DNA of 64,000 bases from Legionella waltersii (GCF_001468085.1 NZ_LNZB01000006.1:1-64000), one strand, 5' to 3'; positions 1-9,794 are shown, counted from the stretch's first letter. The notes: generated from the letters alone by a model not told the origin. Program-made: numbers and translations.

Positions 1-156
1 AGCTGAGTTCGGCATGAGCTTGATCGAAAATCAGATAAATTTTACTCCAAATATCAATTAGATGTTGGGAGTTATTTAGAAGTCCTGTCTATATAGAGCT
101 TGATCTTATGCACATGATTTGGGATCATTCCTACATTCAGTTAACCAGGTTGTGCC

Positions 157-1146
157 ATGAGTAAATTGATTGACATTCCCGTTGTAATAGAAAGCGGACA
201 AAAATACAAAACTTCAAATGGAGTGACAGCCATTAAGGACGGGGTAAAAGCGTCAGAAACTACTCAAGAACGCCTTCCGAAACCTAAGTGGTTAAGAATC
301 GTTAACCAAACGACACCTGCCTACACTAAAGTTAAAGACCAAGTTCAAAAACATCGCTTAGCAACTGTTTGTGAAGAAGCTAAATGCCCCAATATTGGCG
401 AATGTTGGTCTCACGGAACTGCAACAATTATGCTGATGGGTGCCGTATGTACTAGAGCTTGTCGATTCTGCTCCGTGGATACTGGAAACCCTCATGGTTG
501 GTTAGACAAAGATGAGCCAGAAAACTCGGCAAATACTGTTGCTATCATGAACCTAGATTACGTGGTTCTTACCTCTGTCGATCGTGATGATTTGCCTGAT
601 GGAGGAGCAAACCATTATGCAGAAACAATACGTGCTATTAAGCGCCGCTGTCCCAAAACAAAAGTTGAAGCATTAACGCCAGATTTCCAAGGTAATACTA
701 AAGATGTTGCTGTTTTATTAGATAGTGGAGTTGATGTATTTGCTCAAAACGTCGAAACAGTAGAGCGATTAACACACCCTGTTAGAGACAACCGTGCAGG
801 TTATCACCAAACACTGGATGTCCTGTCTTTTGCAAAAAATTATCGCCCAGATGTATTGACGAAAACCAGTTTGATGCTTGGTTTAGGAGAGACGGACGAA
901 GAGATCATTCAAACGATGGATGATTTAAGAGCCCATCAAGTAGATATACTTACTTTAGGTCAATATTTACAACCGACAAAAAATCATCTCCCTGTCGCAA
1001 GATACGTTACTCCAGAAGCATTTGCTGAATTCAGGCGAATAGGTTTGCAGAAAGGTTTTTTTGAAGTGGCTTCTGGCCCGCTAGTGCGTTCAAGTTATCG
1101 AGCTGATCGGGTATTTAAGAGAGATAATCTGGGTTTAGAGTTATAA
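157..1146 (+). CDS. lipA: Lipoyl synthase
   Basis: Radical-SAM enzyme that inserts two sulfur atoms into octanoyl groups on lipoyl domains of 2-oxoacid dehydrogenases, in the cytosol. The 329 residues match the family length. Both iron-sulfur cysteine clusters are visible: the auxiliary cluster motif [12 protein letters not shown] near residues 72-83, and the radical-SAM motif CTRACRFC near residues 98-105. The ATG at 157 is preceded by an AGG-containing stretch. LipB is not next to it, so it appears to stand alone; a terminator-like hairpin follows. Nothing unusual apart from a roughly 40-residue variable N-terminus. Identification is firm. Confidence 0.97.
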   Translation: MSKLIDIPVVIESGQKYKTSNGVTAIKDGVKASETTQERLPKPKWLRIVNQTTPAYTKVKDQVQKHRLATVCEEAKCPNIGECWSHGTATIMLMGAVCTRACRFCSVDTGNPHGWLDKDEPENSANTVAIMNLDYVVLTSVDRDDLPDGGANHYAETIRAIKRRCPKTKVEALTPDFQGNTKDVAVLLDSGVDVFAQNVETVERLTHPVRDNRAGYHQTLDVLSFAKNYRPDVLTKTSLMLGLGETDEEIIQTMDDLRAHQVDILTLGQYLQPTKNHLPVARYVTPEAFAEFRRIGLQKGFFEVASGPLVRSSYRADRVFKRDNLGLEL

Positions 1147-1178
1147 TTTTCTTGTTTTCAAATTTAAGTATCCATTAT

Positions 1179-1210
1179 ATCCGCGACCATAAGGGAGCGG
1201 ATTTTTATTA
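1179..1210 (+). terminator. Probable rho-independent terminator after lipA
   Basis: ATCCGC at 1179-1184 pairs with GCGGAT at 1197-1202 and is followed directly by TTTTATTA. The stem and loop resemble the outer part of the dispersed palindromic element found in the 15 kb array, so a repeat copy seems to serve as the terminator. Confidence 0.6.
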
Positions 1211-1291
1211 CCCCAACACCACTAAATAATTTTACAAAACCAAGACTTTAGTCTAAAAATTAAATACAAAGGACTCAAAATAAGAGCATTT

Positions 1292-2752
1292 ATGAAAAAA
1301 TGGATTGGTGTTCTAGTTAGCCTGGTAGTCGTTCTTCTTGTTGCCTATTACGTCATGGGGATGGTTGTCGAAAGTACTCTAAATAAAAATATTAATGCTT
1401 TCCCTAAGAATCCTATACTGACATTAAAACTTGATAAATACCAACGAGGTTGGTTTACCTCGGAAGCAACCTTAAGAGTTAAAATGCATATTCCTGAGCA
1501 AACATCGACCAATGGATCAGGCAGTAGTAAGCCCGTTGATTTTGAACTTAGTTATCCATTAATTATCCAACATGGGCCATTTATTTGTACATACAGTGGG
1601 GTTCGTCTAGGAATTGGGCAAGTAACAACAAATCCTGAAACGCATTATGGAGTATTAATCAATTTACTGAACAAAACCATTATTCGATATGCTTTCCCCT
1701 CTTTTGCAATGCAAGCCAATACGATACCAGCTGGAGATAGTTTTCAATTTGAGTGGAAAGGGATTACTTCATTACTAAGTGTTACTTCAAATGTGGATCA
1801 ATTGGATGGTACTTTTGATTTCCACGGGCTTAATGGGTCTGCTAGGGATGTAACATTCAATGTCGATGGTGTATTTAACGATTTTAACATGAAACGCATT
1901 AAAGAAGGCTTATGGATTGGTCATTATCATCTAGATGTACCATCGATAACGGCTTCTGTGCCTCAAAACAAGCAATTTGCTTTGGAGGGCTTTGACTATC
2001 AGGTGGCGTCGGATGTACAAGGAGATGCGTTTAATCTGAGTGTTGATTTAAGCCTTAAAAAGCTGCTGGTCGATAATAAGAATTATGGTCCTGGAGTCCT
2101 AAAATTAACCATTAAAAATCTTGATGCTAATGCTATTGCTGAGATAAATAAGAAAGGGATGGGCATGATAGAAAGTGGTGGAAGTTCTGATTTAAATGCA
2201 CAGTCGTTATTCTTTGACTTGCCTAAACTACTTACACTAGGACCTGAAATTGAGGTACCTGAGGTTAATATCAGTCTCCCTGAAGGTCAAATTATAGGAC
2301 ACTTCAAAGTTAGCTTAGTTAAGGGTGAATATATAGATCCAAGTCAAATCATTCAGAATACGAAAGGTGAGGGCCAATTAAGAGCACCTATCGAGGTGAT
2401 TAAAGGGTTAATGTTATCTTCCATTAAAAATAAGCTTCAAACCCAAACCCAAACCCAAACCCAAACCCAAACCCAAACCCAAACCCAAACCCAAACCCAA
2501 ACCCAAACTACACCCCAAGAAACTGCTCAAGGAACTCCTGAAAGCACAGACACAAGTACTATCGCTACCGTAACACCAGCTCCAATGGATATAGATGCTG
2601 AAGCACAAAAACAATTGGATGCCTTATTACAACACTTAATTGATAAAGGGTATCTTAAAGTTGATGTAAAAGATTACATCATTCAATTTAGTTTAGAAAA
2701 TCAAACGTTGAAATTGAATGGCCAATCGTTTGATCCAAATGCATTTCAATAA
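1292..2752 (+). CDS. DUF945 (YdgA-like) envelope protein with Gln-Thr repeat
   Basis: A 486-residue protein with one N-terminal membrane anchor or uncleaved signal (about residues 4-26), followed by a long periplasmic domain resembling the DUF945/YdgA family, whose function is not established. Around residues 383-406 a run of 12 Gln-Thr dipeptides, encoded by a perfect hexanucleotide repeat, interrupts the C-terminal part. It is followed by a Pro/Thr/Ser-rich linker and a conserved-looking C-terminal segment of about 55 residues. The copy number can change without a frameshift because the unit is two codons. It is monocistronic, with hairpins on both sides. Family assignment rests on overall architecture and is moderately sure. 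Confidence 0.75.
   Translation: MKKWIGVLVSLVVVLLVAYYVMGMVVESTLNKNINAFPKNPILTLKLDKYQRGWFTSEATLRVKMHIPEQTSTNGSGSSKPVDFELSYPLIIQHGPFICTYSGVRLGIGQVTTNPETHYGVLINLLNKTIIRYAFPSFAMQANTIPAGDSFQFEWKGITSLLSVTSNVDQLDGTFDFHGLNGSARDVTFNVDGVFNDFNMKRIKEGLWIGHYHLDVPSITASVPQNKQFALEGFDYQVASDVQGDAFNLSVDLSLKKLLVDNKNYGPGVLKLTIKNLDANAIAEINKKGMGMIESGGSSDLNAQSLFFDLPKLLTLGPEIEVPEVNISLPEGQIIGHFKVSLVKGEYIDPSQIIQNTKGEGQLRAPIEVIKGLMLSSIKNKLQTQTQTQTQTQTQTQTQTQTQTQTTPQETAQGTPESTDTSTIATVTPAPMDIDAEAQKQLDALLQHLIDKGYLKVDVKDYIIQFSLENQTLKLNGQSFDPNAFQ
2438..2509 (+). repeat. (CAAACC)12 tandem hexamer inside the DUF945 gene
   Basis: Eleven perfect CAAACC units and a final CAAACT run without interruption and encode Gln-Thr pairs. 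The minus strand reads GGGTTT repeated, a G-rich telomere-like sequence able in principle to form G-quadruplexes. The purity suggests recent expansion by replication slippage. Confidence 0.95.
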
Positions 2753-2760
2753 CAGAAACA

Positions 2761-2787
2761 CCTGGTTGATGATCTCTGTCAACCAGG
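2761..2787 (+). terminator. Hairpin downstream of the DUF945 gene
   Basis: CCTGGTTGA (2761-2769) pairs perfectly with TCAACCAGG (2779-2787) across a 9-nt loop, 8 bases after the stop codon. No T-tract follows, so it may be an RNA-stabilising hairpin rather than an intrinsic terminator. Confidence 0.4.
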
Positions 2788-2825
2788 ATGTTGCAGTTCG
2801 TTTGCACCTACCGGCTGTATCTAAA

Positions 2826-2849
2826 CCCTTACGGTATCGGCTCGGATTA
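2826..2849. repeat. Half copy of the dispersed palindromic element
   Basis: This stretch matches the right arm of the 15 kb repeat (CCCTTACGGT then CGGCTCGGATTA, with one mismatch). Only one arm is clear, so it is probably a decayed copy. It lies between the DUF945 gene and the 3' end of the broken transporter gene. Confidence 0.55.
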
Positions 2850-2935
2850 GCGTTGTTATAATCAATTTTTCTATAGGAGACTTGTTAGCACTCAATGCTA
2901 TTCGGTTAAGAAAAATGGATACTGTTAACTCCGGA

Positions 2936-4444
2936 TCAAGACAGCACAATCCCTTTTCGTTTCATTGCCTTTTGTAAATAATGGGCCACAAAGTACATGA
3001 TTACTCCGATCCCTAAAGCGACAAGGCCCATGGTGAAATAGTAGCTTTTATAGAATGGAAGGCTTTCGATTGGAGATTGGATGTTTTAAGGAATAGCAAC
3101 CCATCCAGCCAGCCGTCCAGAAATCGCATTGGACATCGAGCTCGCTAAATACCAAACTCCCATAGCAAAGGCGATGGCTTTACTATCACAGTACAGTCCT
3201 ATCATGCTTAAACCAATGGCACTAACCCATAATTCAGCAATAGATATTAAAATATAGGTCAAAGCAATATAATTTCCATTGACGATCCCATCAACTGCGC
3301 GAACAGCAGCGAAAGCCATGACTAATAATGCAACACCTGAAAGGACGGTACCTGCTGCAAATTGATAAGGAATATTAAAATTTGAAAAATATCGATAAAA
3401 TCGTGGAAGTTGACTACCGATAAGGAGGATTAATAAGGGGTTTAACATTTGATATTGTGCAGCCGAGATTTTAAACCATAACAAACCAAGGTCTGAGTTT
3501 GATTTTGCGAAGATAACTAACGTACTGTTCATTTGGTTGTAGATAATAAAAAACACAACGGCTTCTATGATAAGTAATACGGCTATCATTTGTTTATTTC
3601 GGGTTTCTCCTGTCAGTTTTAGTGTTTTAACTAAAAACCAAAGAATCCCTAGACCGCACCCAGTACCGATTAGTGTACTGGCGATATAAACATGGGTGTA
3701 TGCGTACAAAGTCAGAGAGTAGATGATGGCAATGTAAGCAAGCAAACGTAAGATTCCGTCTCTAGAGAGTTTTGATTTATCTTTTCCCCATATGACTGAC
3801 TCATAAATGGCATAACGTTTTGCAAAATTCAATGCTGCAATCGATTTTCCTACAAAAGCAACGGTCAATACAGAAAGAGGCCCATACCGGCTATCAAGCA
3901 AGGCGGGCGCAATGATTGTCGCTAGAAGGGCCCCTACATTGATAGCCATATAATAGTAAGTCATTGCTGATTTTGCTTTGACAGCATCGTCAGAGTATAT
4001 ATTTGATACCATGCTGGAAGCGGTACCCATTAATAAGGAGTTGGTTGCGGGTACAAAAGCATAAGCTAAGATAAACATCGTATCGCCTAAAGAGTTGGTC
4101 GTATATCCGCTGAGCATAACTAGAAGATAGGCGAAGGCTAGCATAAATCCACCCAGAAGAATGGACCGTCTTACACCAACCACGTTATCCGCCATATGAC
4201 CCCCTAAAATGGGCATTAAATATCCAGTGGCTTGAGTAATCCCCAGAAACGCATAGGCTTTTGCTTGACTGTACCCTAATCCATGTTCGAGTATTGGTCT
4301 GGTTAAAAACAGGACAAGAATGGTATTCAGGGCATAAACTGAAAATTGGCTCCAGAACGTAATAAAAACAATATTGTTGGATTGTTTTTGTCGAAGACTC
4401 AGTTCAGGAAAATAGTTTTTAATCGTTTGAGAAATCAATTTCAC
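2936..4444 (-). pseudogene. POT/PTR2-family proton:oligopeptide symporter, truncated by an in-frame stop
   Basis: A polytopic inner-membrane transporter of the major facilitator superfamily. The motif GGHMADNVVGVRRS near residues 80-93 is the POT/MFS signature between helices 2 and 3. From ATG 4442-4444 the frame stays open for 452 codons, to TAA at 3086-3088. Reading on in the same frame, 50 further sense codons follow before TGA at 2936-2938. These encode a plausible last membrane helix (MGLVALGIGVIMYFVAHYL) and a basic tail. The full frame of about 502 residues is the usual POT length, so the TAA looks like a recent nonsense change that removes the last helix. A sequencing error or a tolerated truncation is possible. 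The upstream methyltransferase gene is co-directional. Confidence 0.8.
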
Positions 4445-4559
4445 ACCTCGTTCCTTAATGCTCCAATAATTTCTTCTCCGTTTGGGAGAAAGTTCCTAAA
4501 GGATGTATGAGGGCAGTCTAAACTAATTAGCTTTGCACGTCACAACGTTAAGGAGCTTA

Positions 4560-5378
4560 TCACTTCTTTGCAAGAACTACATCAATAATATGAGTGTCGT
4601 GATATGGAAAAGTAAAGATGTTGCTGAACAGTCTTTTAAGTCTCTGAATAATAAAATATTTGGGGAGCATGCGAATGGATAAAGTATTTAAAAACCAAGT
4701 TCCTTCTATCCCAAACAGTACCAATTCATCCACATTATTCAAAGTGATGGGTATTTCTAAGCGTTGATGGTCAACAATCTGAAATTGATGGTTGTTAAAT
4801 GCTTGGACAAGTTCGACTTGATTCACTGCAACCGTAGTATTCCTTACTATGGATTTGTAATAATGACCCACAACTCTACTGATTATTGATTCCTGAGCAA
4901 TAAACTCGGCCAGCTGTTTCTGGGCGACCGGGAAGGATTCATAGGTAGTCGTTATCATTGAAAAATAGCCATTTGAACGTGTCAAATAGCGTGCTTCATC
5001 AAATAGAACATTGATAGGGATATAAGCATTGATAAAATGAGCTAATACTAAATCTTGACTATGAGCCGGCAGGAACTTGTTTGCATCAGCTGCAGAACCT
5101 TCAATTGTTGTTAATGGCAAAGCTTCTTTTGCTCGCTTTAACATCTCAGCAGAAACGTCAATACCGGTGAAATCAGCACTTGGCATAACATGATGCAGTT
5201 TCTGTAAAAATGCACCATTACCAACTCCCAAATCAAGAATTTTATAATGGGGTTTTGAGCCCAAATAAAATTTCTTCATTTGCTCTATGGCAACATGATG
5301 GCTTTCGCTAATAGCACCAAAACGATTTGCGGTCGCATAGTTATCTGCGATTTTGTTATACATGGCCGTCAAGGACAT
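4560..5378 (-). CDS. Class I SAM-dependent methyltransferase
   Basis: A 272-residue soluble enzyme. Motif I, ILDLGVGNGAF, lies at about residues 47-57; an acidic motif II, FTGIDVSAEMLKRA, at about 74-87; and a motif resembling post-II, LVLAHFINAYIPI, near 110-122. These place it in the Methyltransf_11/25 type of small-molecule methyltransferases. The substrate cannot be read from the sequence. It is transcribed away from the sugar locus, with a 166-bp divergent region between it and hisF, and towards the broken transporter gene 115 bp downstream. Membership of the LPS locus is doubtful. Confidence 0.8.
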   Translation of the reverse strand: MSLTAMYNKIADNYATANRFGAISESHHVAIEQMKKFYLGSKPHYKILDLGVGNGAFLQKLHHVMPSADFTGIDVSAEMLKRAKEALPLTTIEGSAADANKFLPAHSQDLVLAHFINAYIPINVLFDEARYLTRSNGYFSMITTTYESFPVAQKQLAEFIAQESIISRVVGHYYKSIVRNTTVAVNQVELVQAFNNHQFQIVDHQRLEIPITLNNVDELVLFGIEGTWFLNTLSIRMLPKYFIIQRLKRLFSNIFTFPYHDTHIIDVVLAKK

Positions 5379-5544
5379 GCAATATTCCTATGTAATTCGA
5401 TTTTGTGATTATAGATCTAAACAGGGTCGCTTGGCGATGGGGAAATGATAAATAATAGTAATTCAAAATCAAGTTATTTTATGATAATGAGCTTTAATGT
5501 ATACTTCCTCGATTAATTGAATCTATTTTGGAGTAATTACTTCT

Positions 5545-6306
5545 ATGCATAAGGTTCGTTTAATTGCTCGAATGGATATTAAGGGGCCAAATCTTATAAA
5601 GGGAGTTCATCTTGAAGGGTTGAGAGTTATAGGTAACCCTAATGACTTTGCTAGGCGATATTATGCTCAAGGTGCAGATGAAATAATATACATGGATGCT
5701 GTAGCCTCTCTGTATGGTCGAAATAACATATCTGAGATTGTTAAAAAAACCGCCCAAAATATATTTATTCCCATAACAGTGGGAGGAGGCGTGCGCAGTG
5801 TCGATGATGCTAAAGAATTGCTAAGGTGTGGTGCTGATAAAATAGCAATAAATACTGCTGCAACCAAAAACCCTTCATTATTAACAGAAGTTGCCAAAAA
5901 ATTTGGTTCTCAGTGTGTCGTATTATCCATTGAGGCTCTAAAAAGAAGTAATGGGAGTTGGGAGGTCATGACGGATAATGGCAGAGAAACGACTGGGATG
6001 GATGTTGTTGCTTGGGCAATGAAAGGCCAAGAATGTGGTGTGGGAGAAATCTTACTCACATCCATTGATCGTGAGGGAACTCGTGAAGGTTTTGATATTT
6101 CTTTAATCAGGGAAGTTTCTCAGGCAGTTTCAATTCCTGTAATAGCAAGTGGGGGCATGGGTAAATTGGAGGATTTATCTGAAGCGGTTTACCATGGAAA
6201 AGCTGATGCTATTGCTATGGCAGATATACTCCATTATGAAAGGACAAACTTGAAAGAGGTCAGAAATTATGCTCTAGAGCATGGTATAGAAGTGAGAGCC
6301 TTATGA
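5545..6306 (+). CDS. HisF-like ammonia-acceptor subunit of a sugar amidotransferase (set 1)
   Basis: A 253-residue (beta/alpha)8 protein related to imidazole glycerol phosphate synthase HisF. In nonulosonate and O-antigen loci such proteins work with HisH and a WbpG/PseA ligase to turn an acetamido group into an acetamidino group. The first HisF catalytic aspartate (Asp11) is kept in RLIARMDIKG, but the second (Asp130 in VVAID) is Glu in VVLSIEAL. That argues against histidine synthesis. It starts the legionaminate operon and overlaps hisH by the 4 bases ATGA. A GGAG lies 11 bases before ATG 5545. The most likely role is 5-N-acetimidoyl formation on legionaminic acid, with the ligase at 23529. 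Confidence 0.85.
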   Translation: MHKVRLIARMDIKGPNLIKGVHLEGLRVIGNPNDFARRYYAQGADEIIYMDAVASLYGRNNISEIVKKTAQNIFIPITVGGGVRSVDDAKELLRCGADKIAINTAATKNPSLLTEVAKKFGSQCVVLSIEALKRSNGSWEVMTDNGRETTGMDVVAWAMKGQECGVGEILLTSIDREGTREGFDISLIREVSQAVSIPVIASGGMGKLEDLSEAVYHGKADAIAMADILHYERTNLKEVRNYALEHGIEVRAL

Positions 6307-6944
6307 AAGCGGTTTCAATTGTTGATTACGGCATAGGTAATTTATTAAGTGTTGTAAGAGGGTTTGAGTATTTTCAAACAAAAATAGAAATAATTAACAC
6401 GTCGGAACAAGTGATGAAAGCAGACCGATTGGTTTTGCCAGGGGTAGGAGCATTTCAGGATGGGATGAGGGGGCTCACGGAGCTTGGCTTGGTGGACTCT
6501 CTGAAACAATATGGACAAACGGGCAGACCTTTCATGGGGATCTGTTTAGGCATGCAAATGATGCTGAGCCAGAGTCATGAATTTGGACTGCACAAAGGCT
6601 TGGATCTGATTGAAGGCGAAGTGGAGTCAATTCCCCCAGAAGGAATTGACGGAACTCCTCATAAAATACCGCATATTGGATGGAACTGTTTACAGACATC
6701 GAGTGCAGATAGCCATTGGGAAAATACAATATTAAAGGATATGGTTAAAGGTGCTTCAGTTTATTTTGTTCATTCGTATCGAGTTATTCCCAAAAATCCA
6801 GAACATCGACTGGCAGACACGTTTTATGATGGTCAAGAAATAAGTGCTGTGATAAAAAAAGACAACCTGTATGGCTGTCAATTTCATCCGGAGAAGAGTG
6901 GTGAAATTGGACTAAAAATATTAGAGAATTTTATTCGAATTTAA
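6303..6944 (+). CDS. HisH-like glutamine amidotransferase (set 1)
   Basis: A 213-residue class I glutaminase. The nucleophile Cys is in GICLGMQMM (about residue 81), and the His and Glu of the triad are in CQFHPEKSG near the C-terminus, so it should release ammonia from glutamine. It overlaps hisF by 4 bp and is followed 8 bp later by neuA. Its place at the head of the neu operon, without other histidine genes, indicates service to sugar amidination rather than histidine biosynthesis. It is probably channelled through the HisF-like partner just upstream. Confidence 0.87.
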   Translation: MKAVSIVDYGIGNLLSVVRGFEYFQTKIEIINTSEQVMKADRLVLPGVGAFQDGMRGLTELGLVDSLKQYGQTGRPFMGICLGMQMMLSQSHEFGLHKGLDLIEGEVESIPPEGIDGTPHKIPHIGWNCLQTSSADSHWENTILKDMVKGASVYFVHSYRVIPKNPEHRLADTFYDGQEISAVIKKDNLYGCQFHPEKSGEIGLKILENFIRI

Positions 6945-6952
6945 GGTGATCT

Positions 6953-7642
6953 GTGAGAGTATTGGCAATGATCCCAGCCCGAGGGGGGTCTAAAAGATTA
7001 CCAGGGAAAAACACAAAGGCTTTCGCAGGTAAGCCTTTAATTGCACACACCATAGAAGTGGCCTTGGAATCGGGATGTTGCAAAGAGGTAGTAGTATCAA
7101 CAGATTGCTTTGAAATAGCAAAAGTTGCAACGGAATATGGGGCTTCTGTGCCTTGGATGAGACCAGAGAGTCTTGCTCAAGACAACTCAGATGTATGCGA
7201 TGCCATTATTGATACCCTTGAGAAATTCCAAGAAATGGATATGACTTTTGATAGTGTTTTATTATTGCAGCCAACCTCTCCATTTAGAAGCGTAGAATCA
7301 ATTCAAAAGGCAGTAGAGTTGCACAATCAATCAGGCTGTAGTGTCGTTTCAGTAAGCCCACTTCCATTTAATTTTTCTTGGTGTCGGGCTATTGATAATC
7401 AGGGCAATTTGCAAAGGCCGGATTTCCTTAGCGATAAAGAATCTCATGAATCCCTATTTAAGTTAAATGGCGTCATTTATCTTGCTAGTGCTGAAACGAT
7501 ACTTTCAAACCGCTCATTATATAGCGAGCCTACGAAGGCTTTATTGCTAGATCGCTTTATTGAATCGATAGATATAGATACTCCTATTGATTGGGCAATT
7601 GCTGAAAAAATGCTTGTGTTAAAACGAGAGGGAGTCGTATGA
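6953..7642 (+). CDS. neuA: CMP-nonulosonate (legionaminate) cytidylyltransferase
   Basis: A 229-residue NeuA/LegF/PtmB-type enzyme that activates the nine-carbon acid with CTP. The nucleotide-binding signature MIPARGGSKRLPGKN lies at residues 6-20, and LLLQPTSPFR near residue 100 is typical of the family. The start is GTG at 6953, preceded by AAGGTG; there is no suitable upstream ATG. It overlaps neuB by ATGA. Legionaminate rather than sialate is inferred from the PglD/PglE-like neighbours and from known Legionella chemistry. Confidence 0.92.
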   Translation: MRVLAMIPARGGSKRLPGKNTKAFAGKPLIAHTIEVALESGCCKEVVVSTDCFEIAKVATEYGASVPWMRPESLAQDNSDVCDAIIDTLEKFQEMDMTFDSVLLLQPTSPFRSVESIQKAVELHNQSGCSVVSVSPLPFNFSWCRAIDNQGNLQRPDFLSDKESHESLFKLNGVIYLASAETILSNRSLYSEPTKALLLDRFIESIDIDTPIDWAIAEKMLVLKREGVV

Positions 7643-8661
7643 GCTGTTTTATCATTGCCGAAGCTGGTGTAAATCATAATGGTGATCTGAATTTAGCGAT
7701 TGAACTAGTCAAAGCAGCTAAAGATGCAGGTGCTGATGCTGTAAAATTTCAAACGTTTAAAGCGGATACTTTGGTGAATAAAACCGTTGGTAAAGCAGAT
7801 TACCAACGAAGGAATTCACCAGATTCCACTACACAATACCAGATGCTTAAAGAGCTCGAACTCAGTGAGGAACATCATTATTTATTAAGCGACTTAGCCT
7901 TTAAGCTGGGTATTGAGTTTATGTCTACAGGCTTTGATCATCAAACGGTGGATTTCTTAGTTGATTTGGGTGTGAAACGAATCAAAATACCTTCAGGAGA
8001 GGTAACTAATCTTCCCTATTTAAGGCACTGTGCAAAAACAGGGTTGCCCTTAATTTTATCGACAGGGATGTGTGATCTCGCTGAAGTAAAAACGGCGATA
8101 GATACCGTGCAACCATTCTATGGCGACCAGTTAAATAACAAACTTGTTTTATTACATTGCACATCGAATTATCCCACTGCTTTCTCAGACGTTAATTTAA
8201 GAGCAATGCAAACATTAGCTCGAGAGTTTCATTTACCCGTTGGTTATTCTGACCATACTTTGGGTGTATTAGTTCCCACAATGGCAATTGCCATGGGTGC
8301 TTGCGTTATTGAAAAACATTTTACACTAGATCAAACATTGCCAGGACCTGACCACCAAGCATCAATGACCCCTGATGAGCTTAGGGAACTTGTCCATTGT
8401 ATTAGGAATGCAGAAGCAGCATTAGGCAATGGGGGAAAAAAGCCTTCTGAGAGTGAGTTACCCATTCGCGCATTAGTCCGAAGAAGCGTCACTTTAAAGA
8501 CCGATCTAATGAAAGGGGACTCCATCAAAGAGGAAGATATACAACTTCTAAGACCAGGTACAGGAATTAGTCCAGCGGATTTTTCAAAGATTATAGGTAC
8601 AAAATTAACATTGGATTTACCAGCAGGTACTACTTTACTTTGGGAACATATTGAAGCATGA
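7639..8661 (+). CDS. neuB: N-acetylneuraminate/legionaminate synthase
   Basis: NeuB/LegI condenses phosphoenolpyruvate with 2,4-diacetamido-2,4,6-trideoxymannose to form legionaminic acid. The TIM-barrel part shows GVNHNGDLNLA (about residues 10-20), KFQTFKADTLV, and EKHFTLDQTLPGPDHQAS (about 228-245). The C-terminal SAF/antifreeze-like domain from about residue 280 contains VRRS and LRPGTGI. Its 340 residues are a normal length. It overlaps neuA and neuC by 4 bases on each side, so translation is probably coupled. Confidence 0.95.
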   Translation: MSCFIIAEAGVNHNGDLNLAIELVKAAKDAGADAVKFQTFKADTLVNKTVGKADYQRRNSPDSTTQYQMLKELELSEEHHYLLSDLAFKLGIEFMSTGFDHQTVDFLVDLGVKRIKIPSGEVTNLPYLRHCAKTGLPLILSTGMCDLAEVKTAIDTVQPFYGDQLNNKLVLLHCTSNYPTAFSDVNLRAMQTLAREFHLPVGYSDHTLGVLVPTMAIAMGACVIEKHFTLDQTLPGPDHQASMTPDELRELVHCIRNAEAALGNGGKKPSESELPIRALVRRSVTLKTDLMKGDSIKEEDIQLLRPGTGISPADFSKIIGTKLTLDLPAGTTLLWEHIEA

Positions 8662-9794
8662 CCAAAAGAAAAATTATTTATGTCACAGGAACTCGAGCAG
8701 ATTATGGATTAATGCGAAATGCCTTAAATTGCCTCGAGCAATCTAAGGAGATTGATTTATCACTTTGTGTAACTGGAATGCATCTGCAGGAATTATACGG
8801 TAAAACTGTCGATGAAATCCAGCAGGATGGATTTAGAATATGTGCTCAAATTTCTATTGATGTAACGACAATCAGCCTGGGAACAATGTCCAAGGCCATA
8901 GGACAAGCGATAATTGGTTTGACAGATGTATTTCTCAACGAAAAACCAGATATTGTTCTTATTTTGGGTGATCGAGGAGAAATGCTAGCTGCAGCTATTG
9001 CTGCAGTGCATCTAAATATTCCTACTGTGCATTTGCACGGGGGAGAGCGCTCTGGAACGGTTGATGAAATGGTTAGGCACTGCATTTCCAAATTGTCGCA
9101 TTACCACTTTGTTGCAACTAAGGAATCAAAAGAGCGTTTGATAAAAATGGGAGAATGTCCTGATAGAGTATATGTTGTCGGAGCCCCTGGATTAGATGAA
9201 GTGAAGAGCCATAAACCCTTATCCAGAGATGACTTTTGTCAACACTTTCAATTTGTCCCAAATAAAAAAATAGCCTTACTTGTGTATCATCCTGTAGTCC
9301 AAGAAGTTGCTACGATTAAAGAACAATTTGAGCTAGTTATAAAAGCAGCGCTAGACTCGGACTTACAAATTATTTGTTTAGAACCTAATGCAGATACAGG
9401 TGGACATTTAATAAGAGAAGCGATAAAGAATCTAAAAGTTTATCACCAGATTCAAATTATTAAGCACTTACATCGCAAGGATTATCTTGATTGTTTATTT
9501 CACGCCGATGTTATGCTAGGGAATTCGAGTAGTGGAATTATTGAAGCCGCATCCTTCAATTTGCCTGTAGTTAACGTAGGCAGCAGGCAAAACTTACGTG
9601 AACGAAGTAATAATGTGATTGATGTATGTCCTGATTATTCCGAAATACTCTCTGCATTAAAAAGCGCCTTAGCTATCAATCGAATCAAATTTGAAAATTG
9701 TTATGGAGATGGAAATACAAGCGAAAGGTGTTACCATTTGCTCAAATCCATTTCCTTAGAACCAGGTATATTAAGTAAAACTAATGCGTACTAA
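8658..9794 (+). CDS. neuC: UDP-sugar hydrolyzing 2-epimerase (LegG/NeuC type)
   Basis: A GT-B-fold hydrolyzing epimerase of 378 residues. It is expected to convert UDP-2,4-diacetamido-2,4,6-trideoxyglucose (UDP-diNAcBac) to free 2,4-diacetamido-2,4,6-trideoxymannose plus UDP. The N-terminal VTGTRADYGLM (residues 9-19) and the HLHGGERSGTVDEMVRH segment (about 126-142) are characteristic of NeuC/LegG. NeuC acting on UDP-GlcNAc would give ManNAc and sialic acid instead; the PglD/PglE-like genes just downstream favour the legionaminate route. It overlaps neuD by 11 bp. Confidence 0.92.
   Translation: MTKRKIIYVTGTRADYGLMRNALNCLEQSKEIDLSLCVTGMHLQELYGKTVDEIQQDGFRICAQISIDVTTISLGTMSKAIGQAIIGLTDVFLNEKPDIVLILGDRGEMLAAAIAAVHLNIPTVHLHGGERSGTVDEMVRHCISKLSHYHFVATKESKERLIKMGECPDRVYVVGAPGLDEVKSHKPLSRDDFCQHFQFVPNKKIALLVYHPVVQEVATIKEQFELVIKAALDSDLQIICLEPNADTGGHLIREAIKNLKVYHQIQIIKHLHRKDYLDCLFHADVMLGNSSSGIIEAASFNLPVVNVGSRQNLRERSNNVIDVCPDYSEILSALKSALAINRIKFENCYGDGNTSERCYHLLKSISLEPGILSKTNAY

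Noticed and set aside
1-156. Tail of an upstream gene
   Set aside because: One frame stays open from base 2 to a TAG at 59-61 (19 codons), too short to identify; the rest is AT-rich sequence before lipA with no clear promoter.
2414-2614. Minus-strand open frame rich in Gly-Leu
   Set aside because: Antisense shadow of the CAAACC repeat inside the DUF945 gene.
5545-6944. Histidine biosynthesis genes
   Set aside because: hisF-like lacks Asp130, no other his genes are near, and the pair starts the legionaminate operon.
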